From JAVZJR01 sp964435235 (GTDB lineage: Archaea > Micrarchaeota > Micrarchaeia > Anstonellales > Bilamarchaeaceae), in the NCBI GenBank assembly GCA_964435235.1, contig CAYSXZ010000007.1, positions 1 to 6,124 of the forward strand: DNA of 6,124 nt, written 5' to 3'. Below are positions 1 through 5,072 of the stretch, in pieces (the first letter of the stretch is position 1; each line of letters opens with the position of its first letter). The translations under genes and the position numbers were made by a program. Under the pieces are notes generated by a model. It made no database searches. It had not been told where the DNA came from and saw only the letters and a program-made list of their open reading frames with translations.

Positions 1-1
1 T

Positions 2-748
2 TTCATAGTAGAAGAATATTATAATAGACACGAAATTAAAGATATAGTTATGTCATCTATTATAACTTTTTTTAGAGAATATCCTTTTATTGCACTTACA
101 AAAAGAAGTGCGGCATATTTAAAAAATAATAAAATCACAGTGTACTTAATACCGCCCGCCACAAAAAAAATAAAATATCGTAAAAAGAAAAAGCACATAC
201 TTTTTCAAAGTAGATTGATTGAATCAAAAAATCCACTACTGATTGTAGAAATGGCAAAACGCATGGATAACGAAAACTTTGTCATCATAGGCCGCGGCCC
301 ATTAACCCAACGTTTACAAAAAGAATGTGAAAAACTCAATAATGTTGAATATGTACCGTTTGTAGATGATAAAAAATTAATAGAATACCGCGCAAATGCT
401 AAATTATTTGTTCATCTTGCTAAAAGAGATCCGGTCGGATTTGTTGTTATTGAAGCTATGGGAGCGGCAATACCGACCATGGTATCAAGTGGGACTGGCG
501 CTTCTGACTATGTGCCAAGAGAGTTGGTAGTAAATAATTTACAAATTGATGCATTAGTAAAAAAAGCTGAGTCAATCCTAAATAATGAAAAGAAATACTC
601 AAAAATGATCGAAGAGGCGTTCAAAAAAGAACACTTAGATATTAATGACCCCTATTTTTATTCCATGGCCGAGCAACTAGTTAGTTATATTAAAAAAAGG
701 TGGCCTTGGTTAATAAACAAAAATACCAGACAAACAAACAATATTTAA
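2..748 (+). CDS. GT4-family glycosyltransferase, 5'-truncated by the window edge
   Basis: This is the C-terminal part of a retaining GT-B glycosyltransferase, which would transfer a sugar from a nucleotide-sugar donor to a glycan or lipid-linked acceptor at the inner face of the membrane. The frame is open to the left edge, 16 codons before the first ATG (position 50), so the true start lies outside and ATG 50 is probably internal. A linker ending in VYLIPPA leads into the donor-binding domain (HILFQSRLIESKNPLLIVEMA, then FVIIGRGP). The family motif EX7E appears as DPVGFVVIE: the first acidic residue is Asp (codon 428) and the second Glu (codon 452), followed by AMGAAIP. The C-terminus is a short polar tail (NKNTRQTNNI). 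The gene is visibly richer in A/T, TTA, AAT and AAA codons than the genes downstream, which hints at a different origin. The GT4 assignment is firm; donor and acceptor are unknown. Confidence 0.85.
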   Translation, partial: FIVEEYYNRHEIKDIVMSSIITFFREYPFIALTKRSAAYLKNNKITVYLIPPATKKIKYRKKKKHILFQSRLIESKNPLLIVEMAKRMDNENFVIIGRGPLTQRLQKECEKLNNVEYVPFVDDKKLIEYRANAKLFVHLAKRDPVGFVVIEAMGAAIPTMVSSGTGASDYVPRELVVNNLQIDALVKKAESILNNEKKYSKMIEEAFKKEHLDINDPYFYSMAEQLVSYIKKRWPWLINKNTRQTNNI

Positions 749-750
749 GA
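742..750 (+). promoter_or_regulatory. TATA-like box, possibly the original promoter of the second glycosyltransferase
   Basis: TATTTAAGA overlaps the stop codon of the upstream glycosyltransferase. Its centre lies about 25 nt before the ATG at 771, the spacing expected for a leaderless archaeal transcript. That ATG now heads only a scrap of the glycosyltransferase gene, so the box may be an orphaned promoter cut off by arrival of the ATPase gene. It is a short AT-rich motif and could be chance. Confidence 0.35.
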
Positions 751-769
751 ATAAATGCTTATTCTATTT

Positions 770-810
770 TATGAAAATCCTTCAAGCAGTGCATGCATTT
801 CCACCAAGCC
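770..810 (+). repeat. Left copy of a 41-bp perfect direct repeat flanking ATPase 1
   Basis: These 41 bases are identical to 2115-2155. They begin one base before an ATG and cover codons 1-13 of the downstream glycosyltransferase (MKILQAVHAFPPS). Identity stops at 811, although GGAGGATTGGAA at 811-822 can still be aligned loosely with GGCGGCATAGAG in the intact gene after a 2-base gap. Perfect identity at third codon positions points to a recent duplication. Confidence 0.97.
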
Positions 811-833
811 GGAGGATTGGAAGGCTCAGAAGG

Positions 834-842
834 CTTTTAAAG
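834..842 (+). promoter_or_regulatory. TATA box of ATPase 1
   Basis: CTTTTAAAG is centred about 26 nt upstream of the ATG at 865, which predicts transcription starting at or next to that codon. A heptamer, GAAGGCT, is repeated just upstream (820-826 and 829-835). The promoter lies inside the repeat-bounded unit, so the gene appears to carry its own promoter. Confidence 0.55.
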
Positions 843-850
843 AATAATGG

Positions 851-865
851 TGGTTATAATAACCA
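851..865 (+). promoter_or_regulatory. Perfect palindrome at the predicted ATPase 1 start site (candidate operator)
   Basis: TGGTTAT-A-ATAACCA has 7-bp perfect arms around one central base. It ends on the A of the start codon chosen here (865) and lies between the TATA box and the predicted transcription start. A repressor bound here would block initiation. The ATPase itself carries a winged-helix segment, so autoregulation is conceivable but is inference. Confidence 0.45.
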
Positions 866-2094
866 TGATTATTAAAAGGCAAGAAGAGAAACTTCTTAAG
901 AAGATAAACAAATGGACGTTGGTTTATGGCAGAAGAAAAACCGGCAAAACATTCCTTATAAGAAACTTTATTGACTATGATGAATATTTCTTTGTAAAGA
1001 GGGACAAAACAATCATTGTTGAAAGCACCGGCAATACGATAAACTACGAGACGTTTATAGAGCTATTCACCAGACTAATAAACGATGGCAAAAGCGTAGT
1101 AGTGGACGAATTCCATAGGTTAGGCAGCGATTTTCTTGATTACTTGCATTATACCAGCAAACGTACCAGCAAACGCGGGCGGCTTCTGCTGGTGTCATCA
1201 ACATTCCATCTTGCCAATGAGTTAATAGGTGTGAAATCCCCTCTTCTCGGTCTGCTTGCCGAATTCCATCTCGGGTTAATAAAGATTGAAGATGTCATTA
1301 AGAGCCTGCCCAAGAATACTGGAAGAAAGGATCTTGTCGAGCTTTCTATACTGATGAGCGAGCCGATACTTATAGACTATTACAAAAGCGGCATGAAAGC
1401 CGATGAACTGCGTAGAATTTTCCTTTTGACCGCAAAGTACGCCATCCCGGCCCTAGTAGGCGAGATATTTATTGAAGAAGAAAGAAACCTAAGCGATATC
1501 TATACTGGAATTCTCCATGCCATAGCGTCTGGAAAAAGAAGCTCTACCGAGATCTCCTCTTACCTATTTTCAAGAAAACTCACGCAAAAAGACAACCCCG
1601 GGAGCGTGCAGCAGTATCTTAAGAACATGAGCGAGATTGGGCTGTTGAAGCGCGTAAAGGTGGCAAATCGAAAGACGTACCTCTACGAACATATCTCCCC
1701 CATTATAGAACTCTTTTATTACTGCGATGAAAAGTACAATATAAGCGAAGATAATATCAGCGAGGATGCCGCATCGCAGATAGCAAACCTGGTGTTTCCA
1801 TTGATTGTGGAGAAAAGCATCAGATCGTTTTTAGCGCGTAAATTCGGCCTTATTGAAAATATCCTAATTGAAAAGGACTTTGAAATTGATGGTTATCTTA
1901 CAAGATACAGGCATTGCGAAATTGCACTAGAAGTAAAATGGAAAAATACTATTGACCTGGCAGACATAAAAAGGGCAGAGGAAGTACTTTCAAAAGTGGA
2001 AGCCAAACAAAGACTTCTATTTGTGCCTGATAAAAGAAAAGTGAAATACCATTCAAATATCGTAAAAATAGTTGATATAACAGATTTCGTATGA
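865..2094 (+). CDS. Archaeal P-loop ATPase with winged helix and DUF234 (PD-ExK-like) C-terminal domain (ATPase 1)
   Basis: This 409-residue member of the archaeal ATPase family (STAND/MNS-type P-loop) would bind and hydrolyse ATP; its biological role is not established. Visible parts: Walker A GRRKTGKT (22-29), Walker B VVVDE (78-82), a sensor-1 stretch LLLVSST near 105-113, a winged helix at about 224-264 (ending IGLLKRV), and a C-terminal DUF234-like domain with D342, E356 and K358 arranged as D...ExK, the pattern of PD-(D/E)XK nucleases. The start at 865 is preferred over the in-frame ATG at 847 because the TATA box predicts a leaderless message there and MIIKRQEEKL resembles the usual N-terminus. 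Two in-frame tandem duplications occur in the gene (1152-1175, 1738-1767). It lies between 41-bp direct repeats that interrupt a glycosyltransferase pair. Mobile, defence or regulatory roles are all possible. Confidence 0.88.
   Translation: MIIKRQEEKLLKKINKWTLVYGRRKTGKTFLIRNFIDYDEYFFVKRDKTIIVESTGNTINYETFIELFTRLINDGKSVVVDEFHRLGSDFLDYLHYTSKRTSKRGRLLLVSSTFHLANELIGVKSPLLGLLAEFHLGLIKIEDVIKSLPKNTGRKDLVELSILMSEPILIDYYKSGMKADELRRIFLLTAKYAIPALVGEIFIEEERNLSDIYTGILHAIASGKRSSTEISSYLFSRKLTQKDNPGSVQQYLKNMSEIGLLKRVKVANRKTYLYEHISPIIELFYYCDEKYNISEDNISEDAASQIANLVFPLIVEKSIRSFLARKFGLIENILIEKDFEIDGYLTRYRHCEIALEVKWKNTIDLADIKRAEEVLSKVEAKQRLLFVPDKRKVKYHSNIVKIVDITDFV
1152..1175 (+). repeat. Perfect 12-bp tandem duplication inside ATPase 1
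   Basis: TACCAGCAAACG occurs twice in a row and encodes TSKRTSKR, a basic stretch between Walker B and the sensor-1 strand. Perfect identity suggests a recent slippage event that kept the reading frame. Confidence 0.95.
1738..1767 (+). repeat. 15-bp imperfect tandem duplication inside ATPase 1
   Basis: Two 15-base units encode NISED-NISED. They differ at two positions (ATA/ATC and GAA/GAG), both synonymous, so the peptide repeat has been kept while the DNA has drifted slightly. It forms an acidic linker between the winged helix and the C-terminal nuclease-like domain. Confidence 0.9.
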
Positions 2095-2103
2095 TTAGAT
2101 ATT

Positions 2104-2111
2104 GAGAGTGA
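2104..2111 (+). promoter_or_regulatory. Possible ribosome-binding site of the second glycosyltransferase
   Basis: GAGAGTGA lies 4 nt before the ATG at 2116 and partly matches the anti-Shine-Dalgarno complement (GGAGGTGA). No clear TATA box lies at the right distance, so this gene may be co-transcribed with ATPase 1, whose stop codon ends 21 nt upstream of the ATG. The match is imperfect. Confidence 0.35.
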
Positions 2112-2114
2112 AAA

Positions 2115-2155
2115 TATGAAAATCCTTCAAGCAGTGCATGCATTTCCACCAAGCC
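2115..2155 (+). repeat. Right copy of the 41-bp direct repeat flanking ATPase 1
   Basis: Identical to 770-810, offset 1345 bp. This copy is the real 5' end of the intact glycosyltransferase gene. The bases upstream (after the ATPase stop) are unrelated to those upstream of the left copy, so identity starts sharply one base before the start codon. Confidence 0.97.
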
Positions 2156-3273
2156 AGGGCGGCATAGAGCACCATGTTTATCAGTTAGGCAAGGAACTTG
2201 TCAAGCTTGGAAACGAAGTTGTCGTCATAACGAGCAGCGAAAGAGGCGCAAACGCAGAGGAGGAGCTGGATGGAATAAAAGTAAGAAGGCTGCCGACAAT
2301 AAGATTTCCTCTTTTTTCTGCAGCCCGCCTGCCAATCGGCTCATGCATTGCAATGTTCAAGGAGAATGCAGATATCTATGCGGCCCATGGTTATGGTTCG
2401 ATAATGCCTCTTTTTGCTTCGATTGCCGCGTTTGTAAAGAGAAAGCCATTCGTTTTCACACTGCATGGTTACCCTGAAGTCCGCGGTATGAAAAGAGTAT
2501 TCTACTATTTCTACAGGTTTTTTATTGCTCCAATCTTTCTTGCTATTGCTAAAAAGGTTATAGTTGTGTCGAAGACTACTGCTTGGAAGATAGAGCGAGA
2601 GGTGAAAAAGAATAAGATAGTGTATATCCCGAATGGTATCGAGGAAGATTTCGATTGTCCGCTTGACTACGAAGATAAAAATAATATAACGTATGTTGGA
2701 AGGCTCGACGAAGATAAGGGAATAGACGTTCTTATAAGAGCATTTGCAGAAATCAAAAAAACAAATCCAGAACTCGCCCTTCGAGTAGTAGGAAAGGACG
2801 AGGGAATGAGAAATAGACTTGAAACGCTTGCGCGTTCTCTTGGCGTAAATATTGCATTCAGCGAGGTTCCCTATGAAAGAATGCCGAAGATCTATTGTGA
2901 AAGTAAGGCGATAGTCCTTCCGAGTAAGTATGAAGGTTTTTCTCTTGTCTGGTTAGAGGCGATGGCATCTGGAAGGGCGATGTTCTCAACGCCGGTAGGC
3001 GAGGCACCAAACCTTTTCGAACAGGTTTATGAGCAAAACAAAAAGTTATTCCTTTTCGAAAATGAAAAGGAGCTTGTCGAGAGACTCTCAGCATTCCTTG
3101 CGGACCAGAAGAAATATAAGAAAATAATAGAAAGGGCGAAGTACATAGTAAAAGAAGAGTACTCCTGGGAAAATGTTGCGTTGCAGACATTAAATGTCTA
3201 TAAGGAAGCTTCTTCAATAAATAGTGCTGCTATCATCAAAGATAAACAAAACCAGCAAACTAATATAACGTAA
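2116..3273 (+). CDS. GT4-family glycosyltransferase, complete
   Basis: This 385-residue retaining GT-B glycosyltransferase has the usual full length for GT4. The N-terminal acceptor domain begins MKILQAVHAFPPSQGGIEHH with the glycine-rich GG loop (15-16). HGYGSIMP (91-98) and a hydrophobic, aromatic-rich stretch (about 128-152) could touch the membrane. The donor domain opens with YIPNGIEEDF (170-179) and VGRLDEDKGIDVL (194-206). The EX7E motif is intact as E273 and E281 (EGFSLVWLE), followed by AMASGRAMFSTPVGE. It ends in a polar tail (KDKQNQQTNIT) resembling that of the upstream glycosyltransferase, which suggests paralogy. It most likely adds a sugar to a lipid-linked or surface glycan; donor and acceptor cannot be told. 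The first 13 codons are duplicated upstream of ATPase 1, so the gene seems to have been separated from its original promoter. Confidence 0.92.
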   Translation: MKILQAVHAFPPSQGGIEHHVYQLGKELVKLGNEVVVITSSERGANAEEELDGIKVRRLPTIRFPLFSAARLPIGSCIAMFKENADIYAAHGYGSIMPLFASIAAFVKRKPFVFTLHGYPEVRGMKRVFYYFYRFFIAPIFLAIAKKVIVVSKTTAWKIEREVKKNKIVYIPNGIEEDFDCPLDYEDKNNITYVGRLDEDKGIDVLIRAFAEIKKTNPELALRVVGKDEGMRNRLETLARSLGVNIAFSEVPYERMPKIYCESKAIVLPSKYEGFSLVWLEAMASGRAMFSTPVGEAPNLFEQVYEQNKKLFLFENEKELVERLSAFLADQKKYKKIIERAKYIVKEEYSWENVALQTLNVYKEASSINSAAIIKDKQNQQTNIT

Positions 3274-3281
3274 GTGAAACA

Positions 3282-3708
3282 TCAGCTAAAAATACTTTCA
3301 GGAGGTTTTTTGAAGCGGATGGTCGTTGCCAGCACCTCAATCATTCCTAGCTTTTTAGCCTTTTCAAAGACAGCTTTGTACCTCATGAATTTGCTAGTAC
3401 CATATATCGTAATCGCTGCTTTTTAGAGCATCTCCTCTTGCTCTAGAGCCAAACAGAACCGCAAATGACAACGGATAACGCTTATTGACAGCCGAAATAA
3501 ACTCTTTTAGAGCATTCCTTTTACCTATTTTTATAGGCACGTCTGCAACGTCAGCGAGTTCCTTGAGATTATATGCCTTCATAGCCTTTTCGGCAATTTG
3601 ATGGGATAAAAAAGCAACCAAATCATAGGCCTTATTGTCGAAAAGCAATTTTGCATTTCGAAGATCGCTTTCTGCCTGGTTAAGAAAATTTTCCACATCC
3701 TTTCGCAT
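3282..3708 (-). pseudogene. Decayed HEPN-MNT toxin-antitoxin pair collapsed into one short frame
   Basis: The open frame 3394-3708 (104 residues) joins parts of two proteins that are normally separate. Residues 1 to about 62 look like a HEPN toxin: QAESDLRNAKLLFDNKAYDLVAFLSHQIAEKAMKA, then YNLKELADVADVP, which resembles the middle helix after a shortened loop. The catalytic Rx4-6H region is missing. Residues about 63-104 look like an MNT antitoxin (minimal nucleotidyltransferase) with GSRARGD (87-93) and D99/D101 in the GSx10DxD pattern, but translation stops three residues later, before the third acidic residue. Beyond the stop, another frame (down to 3282) still looks protein-like (FEKAKKLGMIEVLATTIRFKKPPE), as expected after a one-base frameshift, though I do not recognise it. 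A natural fusion cannot be excluded, but loss of both active sites argues for decay. Confidence 0.7.
3306..3311 (+). terminator. Short T-tract after the second glycosyltransferase
   Basis: Six T residues on the plus strand lie 33 nt beyond the glycosyltransferase stop codon. Archaeal transcription often ends at short U-tracts without a hairpin, and the next gene lies on the opposite strand. The tract is short, so this is tentative. Confidence 0.25.
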
Positions 3709-3728
3709 GAGGATAATTCGAAGGAATG

Positions 3729-3738
3729 CTTTAAAAAT
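3729..3738 (-). promoter_or_regulatory. TATA box of the HEPN-MNT remnant
   Basis: On the minus strand this reads ATTTTTAAAG and is centred about 25 nt upstream of the ATG at 3708, with no Shine-Dalgarno sequence between. The promoter seems intact although the gene is decayed, so a nonfunctional or regulatory transcript may still be made. Confidence 0.5.
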
Positions 3739-3768
3739 CGATTTCGCAGCTCCATGCGCATATCATTA

Positions 3769-3793
3769 TGTAAACTTAATTTAACAAAATGCA
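3769..3793 (+). repeat. Left copy of a 25-bp perfect direct repeat flanking ATPase 2
   Basis: Identical to 5022-5046 (offset 1253 bp), starting TGTAAACTTAATTTAACA and ending AATGCA. It lies between the divergent promoters of the HEPN-MNT remnant and ATPase 2. Its first part is close to palindromic (TGT...ACA ends), so it may be a protein-binding site as well as a junction mark. Confidence 0.95.
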
Positions 3794-3798
3794 AACAA

Positions 3799-3806
3799 TT
3801 TTTAAA
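3799..3806 (+). promoter_or_regulatory. TATA box of ATPase 2
   Basis: TTTTTAAA is centred about 27 nt before the ATG at 3830 and no ribosome-binding site lies between, as for a leaderless message. The palindromic repeat (3769-3793) ends 6 nt upstream, where an activator or TFB-contacting factor could act. Confidence 0.55.
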
Positions 3807-3829
3807 CCTGCCCGCTTAAAATACGTCTT

Positions 3830-5020
3830 ATGGACGAAACAGTGTTTTCACATGTTGTTTTGGAGAGCGAAGAGAAAAAAAGGTCAGCGGGAAACTACGC
3901 GAATAAAAGGTATTTATACGACGAGATAAAATCTGTCCCCCAGCAGTACTTCGTAGGAGTATATGGCTTAAGGGGCATAGGGAAAACTATTCTTCTGCTA
4001 CAACTTGCGAATGAAACAAAGGATTCTCTCTATTTCTCGGCAGATGCGGCTTATTTAAGAAACTTCGGTATCTACGAGATAGTAAAACACGCAGAATCGA
4101 GAGGATATAAAAACATATTCATAGATGAGGTTTACTACAAAGAGTATTGGAAAGACGATATAAAAACCATCTATGATGAAGGCGGTGCCAGAGTGATTTT
4201 TTCTGGTTCTTCTGTACTTGAGATAAAGGAAGGGGTAGATCTATCAAGACGCGTTCTTCTCTTTAATCTCAAACCACTTTCCTTTAGGGAGTATTTGGTA
4301 ATAAAAAAAGGGTGCGGCCAGATTGAAAGGATCCAACCAAAAGATTTATTCGAATCAGAAGAGAGAAAGAAGCACATAATTAAATACGCCAAATTCAGCG
4401 ATCATTTGGTAGAATATTTTAAAGTGGGAGGTCTTCTTTATGAAAGTGGTGAGATATCTTATTTCTACAAAGCCGTTGAGAACACAATCGAAAGGATAAT
4501 CCATCACGATTTGGCTTACTTGAGAGAGATCGATATAAAAATAGAGATAGCGATACAAAAGATCTTGGAACGAATTGCGCTCTCTCCGGTTGGAGAAACC
4601 AACTACTCCAACATCGCAAATACCCTTTCGTTATCAAAACCAACAGTTATCAAGATAATAGATGATTTAGTAAAAATCGGATTAGTAAAACGTCTTTTGC
4701 CTTGTGGAAAAGCGTTGATTAGAAAAGAGCCCAAACTTTATCTAGCATTTCCTTTTAGATATTTTTTTAACACTGTCAATTTCAAAAATCCAGATATAGG
4801 GTCGCTTAGGGAAGAATTTTTCGTCAATCATACGCAAGACATTTGTTATCTGAAAGGAAAGAGAGGGGAGAAGATGCCAGACTTTGTCTTTGAAGGGAAG
4901 AAGGTTGAGATAGGCGGAGAAGGAAAACGTTTCTATCAACACCCAGATTTCTTAATAAAGGATGGAGTAAGTTTCGAAGAAAAAACGATTCCGTTATTCC
5001 TAACTGGGTTTCTTTACTAA
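3830..5020 (+). CDS. P-loop ATPase of the AAA_14/DUF4143 type (ATPase 2)
   Basis: This 396-residue ATPase is from a widespread archaeal and bacterial family of unsettled function. Visible parts: Walker A GLRGIGKT (46-53), Walker B IFIDE (96-100), a sensor-1 strand VIFSGSS (122-128), the PLSFREYL segment typical of the family, a winged helix at about 255-290 (YSNIANTLSLSKPTVIKIIDDLVKIGLVKRL), and a C-terminal DUF4143 domain. That domain keeps the nuclease-like pattern PDF...VEIGGEGK (D351, E360), but the lysine of ExK is replaced by Gly362, so nuclease activity is doubtful. The start at 3830 fits the TATA box and leaves a full N-terminus. It is divergent from the HEPN-MNT remnant, convergent with the epimerase, and lies between perfect 25-bp repeats. 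It belongs to a different subfamily from the ATPase at 865-2094 and is not a local duplicate of it. Confidence 0.88.
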   Translation: MDETVFSHVVLESEEKKRSAGNYANKRYLYDEIKSVPQQYFVGVYGLRGIGKTILLLQLANETKDSLYFSADAAYLRNFGIYEIVKHAESRGYKNIFIDEVYYKEYWKDDIKTIYDEGGARVIFSGSSVLEIKEGVDLSRRVLLFNLKPLSFREYLVIKKGCGQIERIQPKDLFESEERKKHIIKYAKFSDHLVEYFKVGGLLYESGEISYFYKAVENTIERIIHHDLAYLREIDIKIEIAIQKILERIALSPVGETNYSNIANTLSLSKPTVIKIIDDLVKIGLVKRLLPCGKALIRKEPKLYLAFPFRYFFNTVNFKNPDIGSLREEFFVNHTQDICYLKGKRGEKMPDFVFEGKKVEIGGEGKRFYQHPDFLIKDGVSFEEKTIPLFLTGFLY

Positions 5021-5021
5021 T

Positions 5022-5046
5022 TGTAAACTTAATTTAACAAAATGCA
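5022..5046 (+). repeat. Right copy of the 25-bp direct repeat flanking ATPase 2
   Basis: Identical to 3769-3793 and beginning one base after the TAA stop of ATPase 2. With one more base on the left, the first 20 bases (TTGTAAACTTAATTTAACAA, 5021-5040) pair at 8 of 10 positions between half-sites. It fills the convergent gap before the epimerase stop. Confidence 0.95.
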
Positions 5047-5052
5047 TGTATT

Positions 5053-5072
5053 TTGTAAAGTAAAATTAACAA
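5053..5072 (+). repeat. Degenerate third copy of the AT-rich element
   Basis: TTGTAAAGTAAAATTAACAA matches the 20 bases at 5021-5040 at 17 positions and starts 32 bp further on, about three helical turns. It keeps the TTGTaAA...TTAACAA ends and overlaps the stop codon of the epimerase. Both regions are AT-rich, so part of the match could be chance. Confidence 0.6.

Larger units (their letters stand above)
771..875 (+). pseudogene. Truncated start of a GT4 glycosyltransferase (34-codon scrap)
   Basis: The ATG at 771 opens a frame whose first 13 residues (MKILQAVHAFPPS) match the start of the intact glycosyltransferase at 2116, down to every base. The frame then runs through unrelated residues (RRIGRLRRLLKNN) and stops at 873-875, inside the start of the ATPase gene in another frame. 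It lacks all catalytic parts and cannot make an enzyme. It is best read as the stump left where the ATPase cassette joined the glycosyltransferase, or as the by-product of a local duplication. A small translated peptide is possible but nothing supports a function. Confidence 0.75.

Noticed and set aside
811..846. Continued homology to the glycosyltransferase beyond the left repeat (a GGLE reading after a 2-base gap).
   Set aside because: Only about four codons align before the similarity ends, too little to separate an older paralogue from chance. The perfect match ends at 810.
847..864. Earlier in-frame ATG (847) as the start of ATPase 1.
   Set aside because: The TATA box at 834-842 would place the transcription start near 865, downstream of 847, and the six extra residues (MVVIIT) come from the palindrome rather than from family sequence. 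It cannot be fully excluded.
811..2114. Classical insertion sequence or transposon carrying the ATPase.
   Set aside because: No transposase or integrase is encoded, and no terminal inverted repeats are visible just inside the 41-bp repeats.
3310..3426. Plus-strand hydrophobic mini-ORF (TTG start after a perfect GGAGG) that looks like a small membrane peptide.
   Set aside because: It is antisense to the HEPN-MNT remnant, whose minus-strand frames carry recognisable motifs. Hydrophobic antisense of charged helices is a common shadow.
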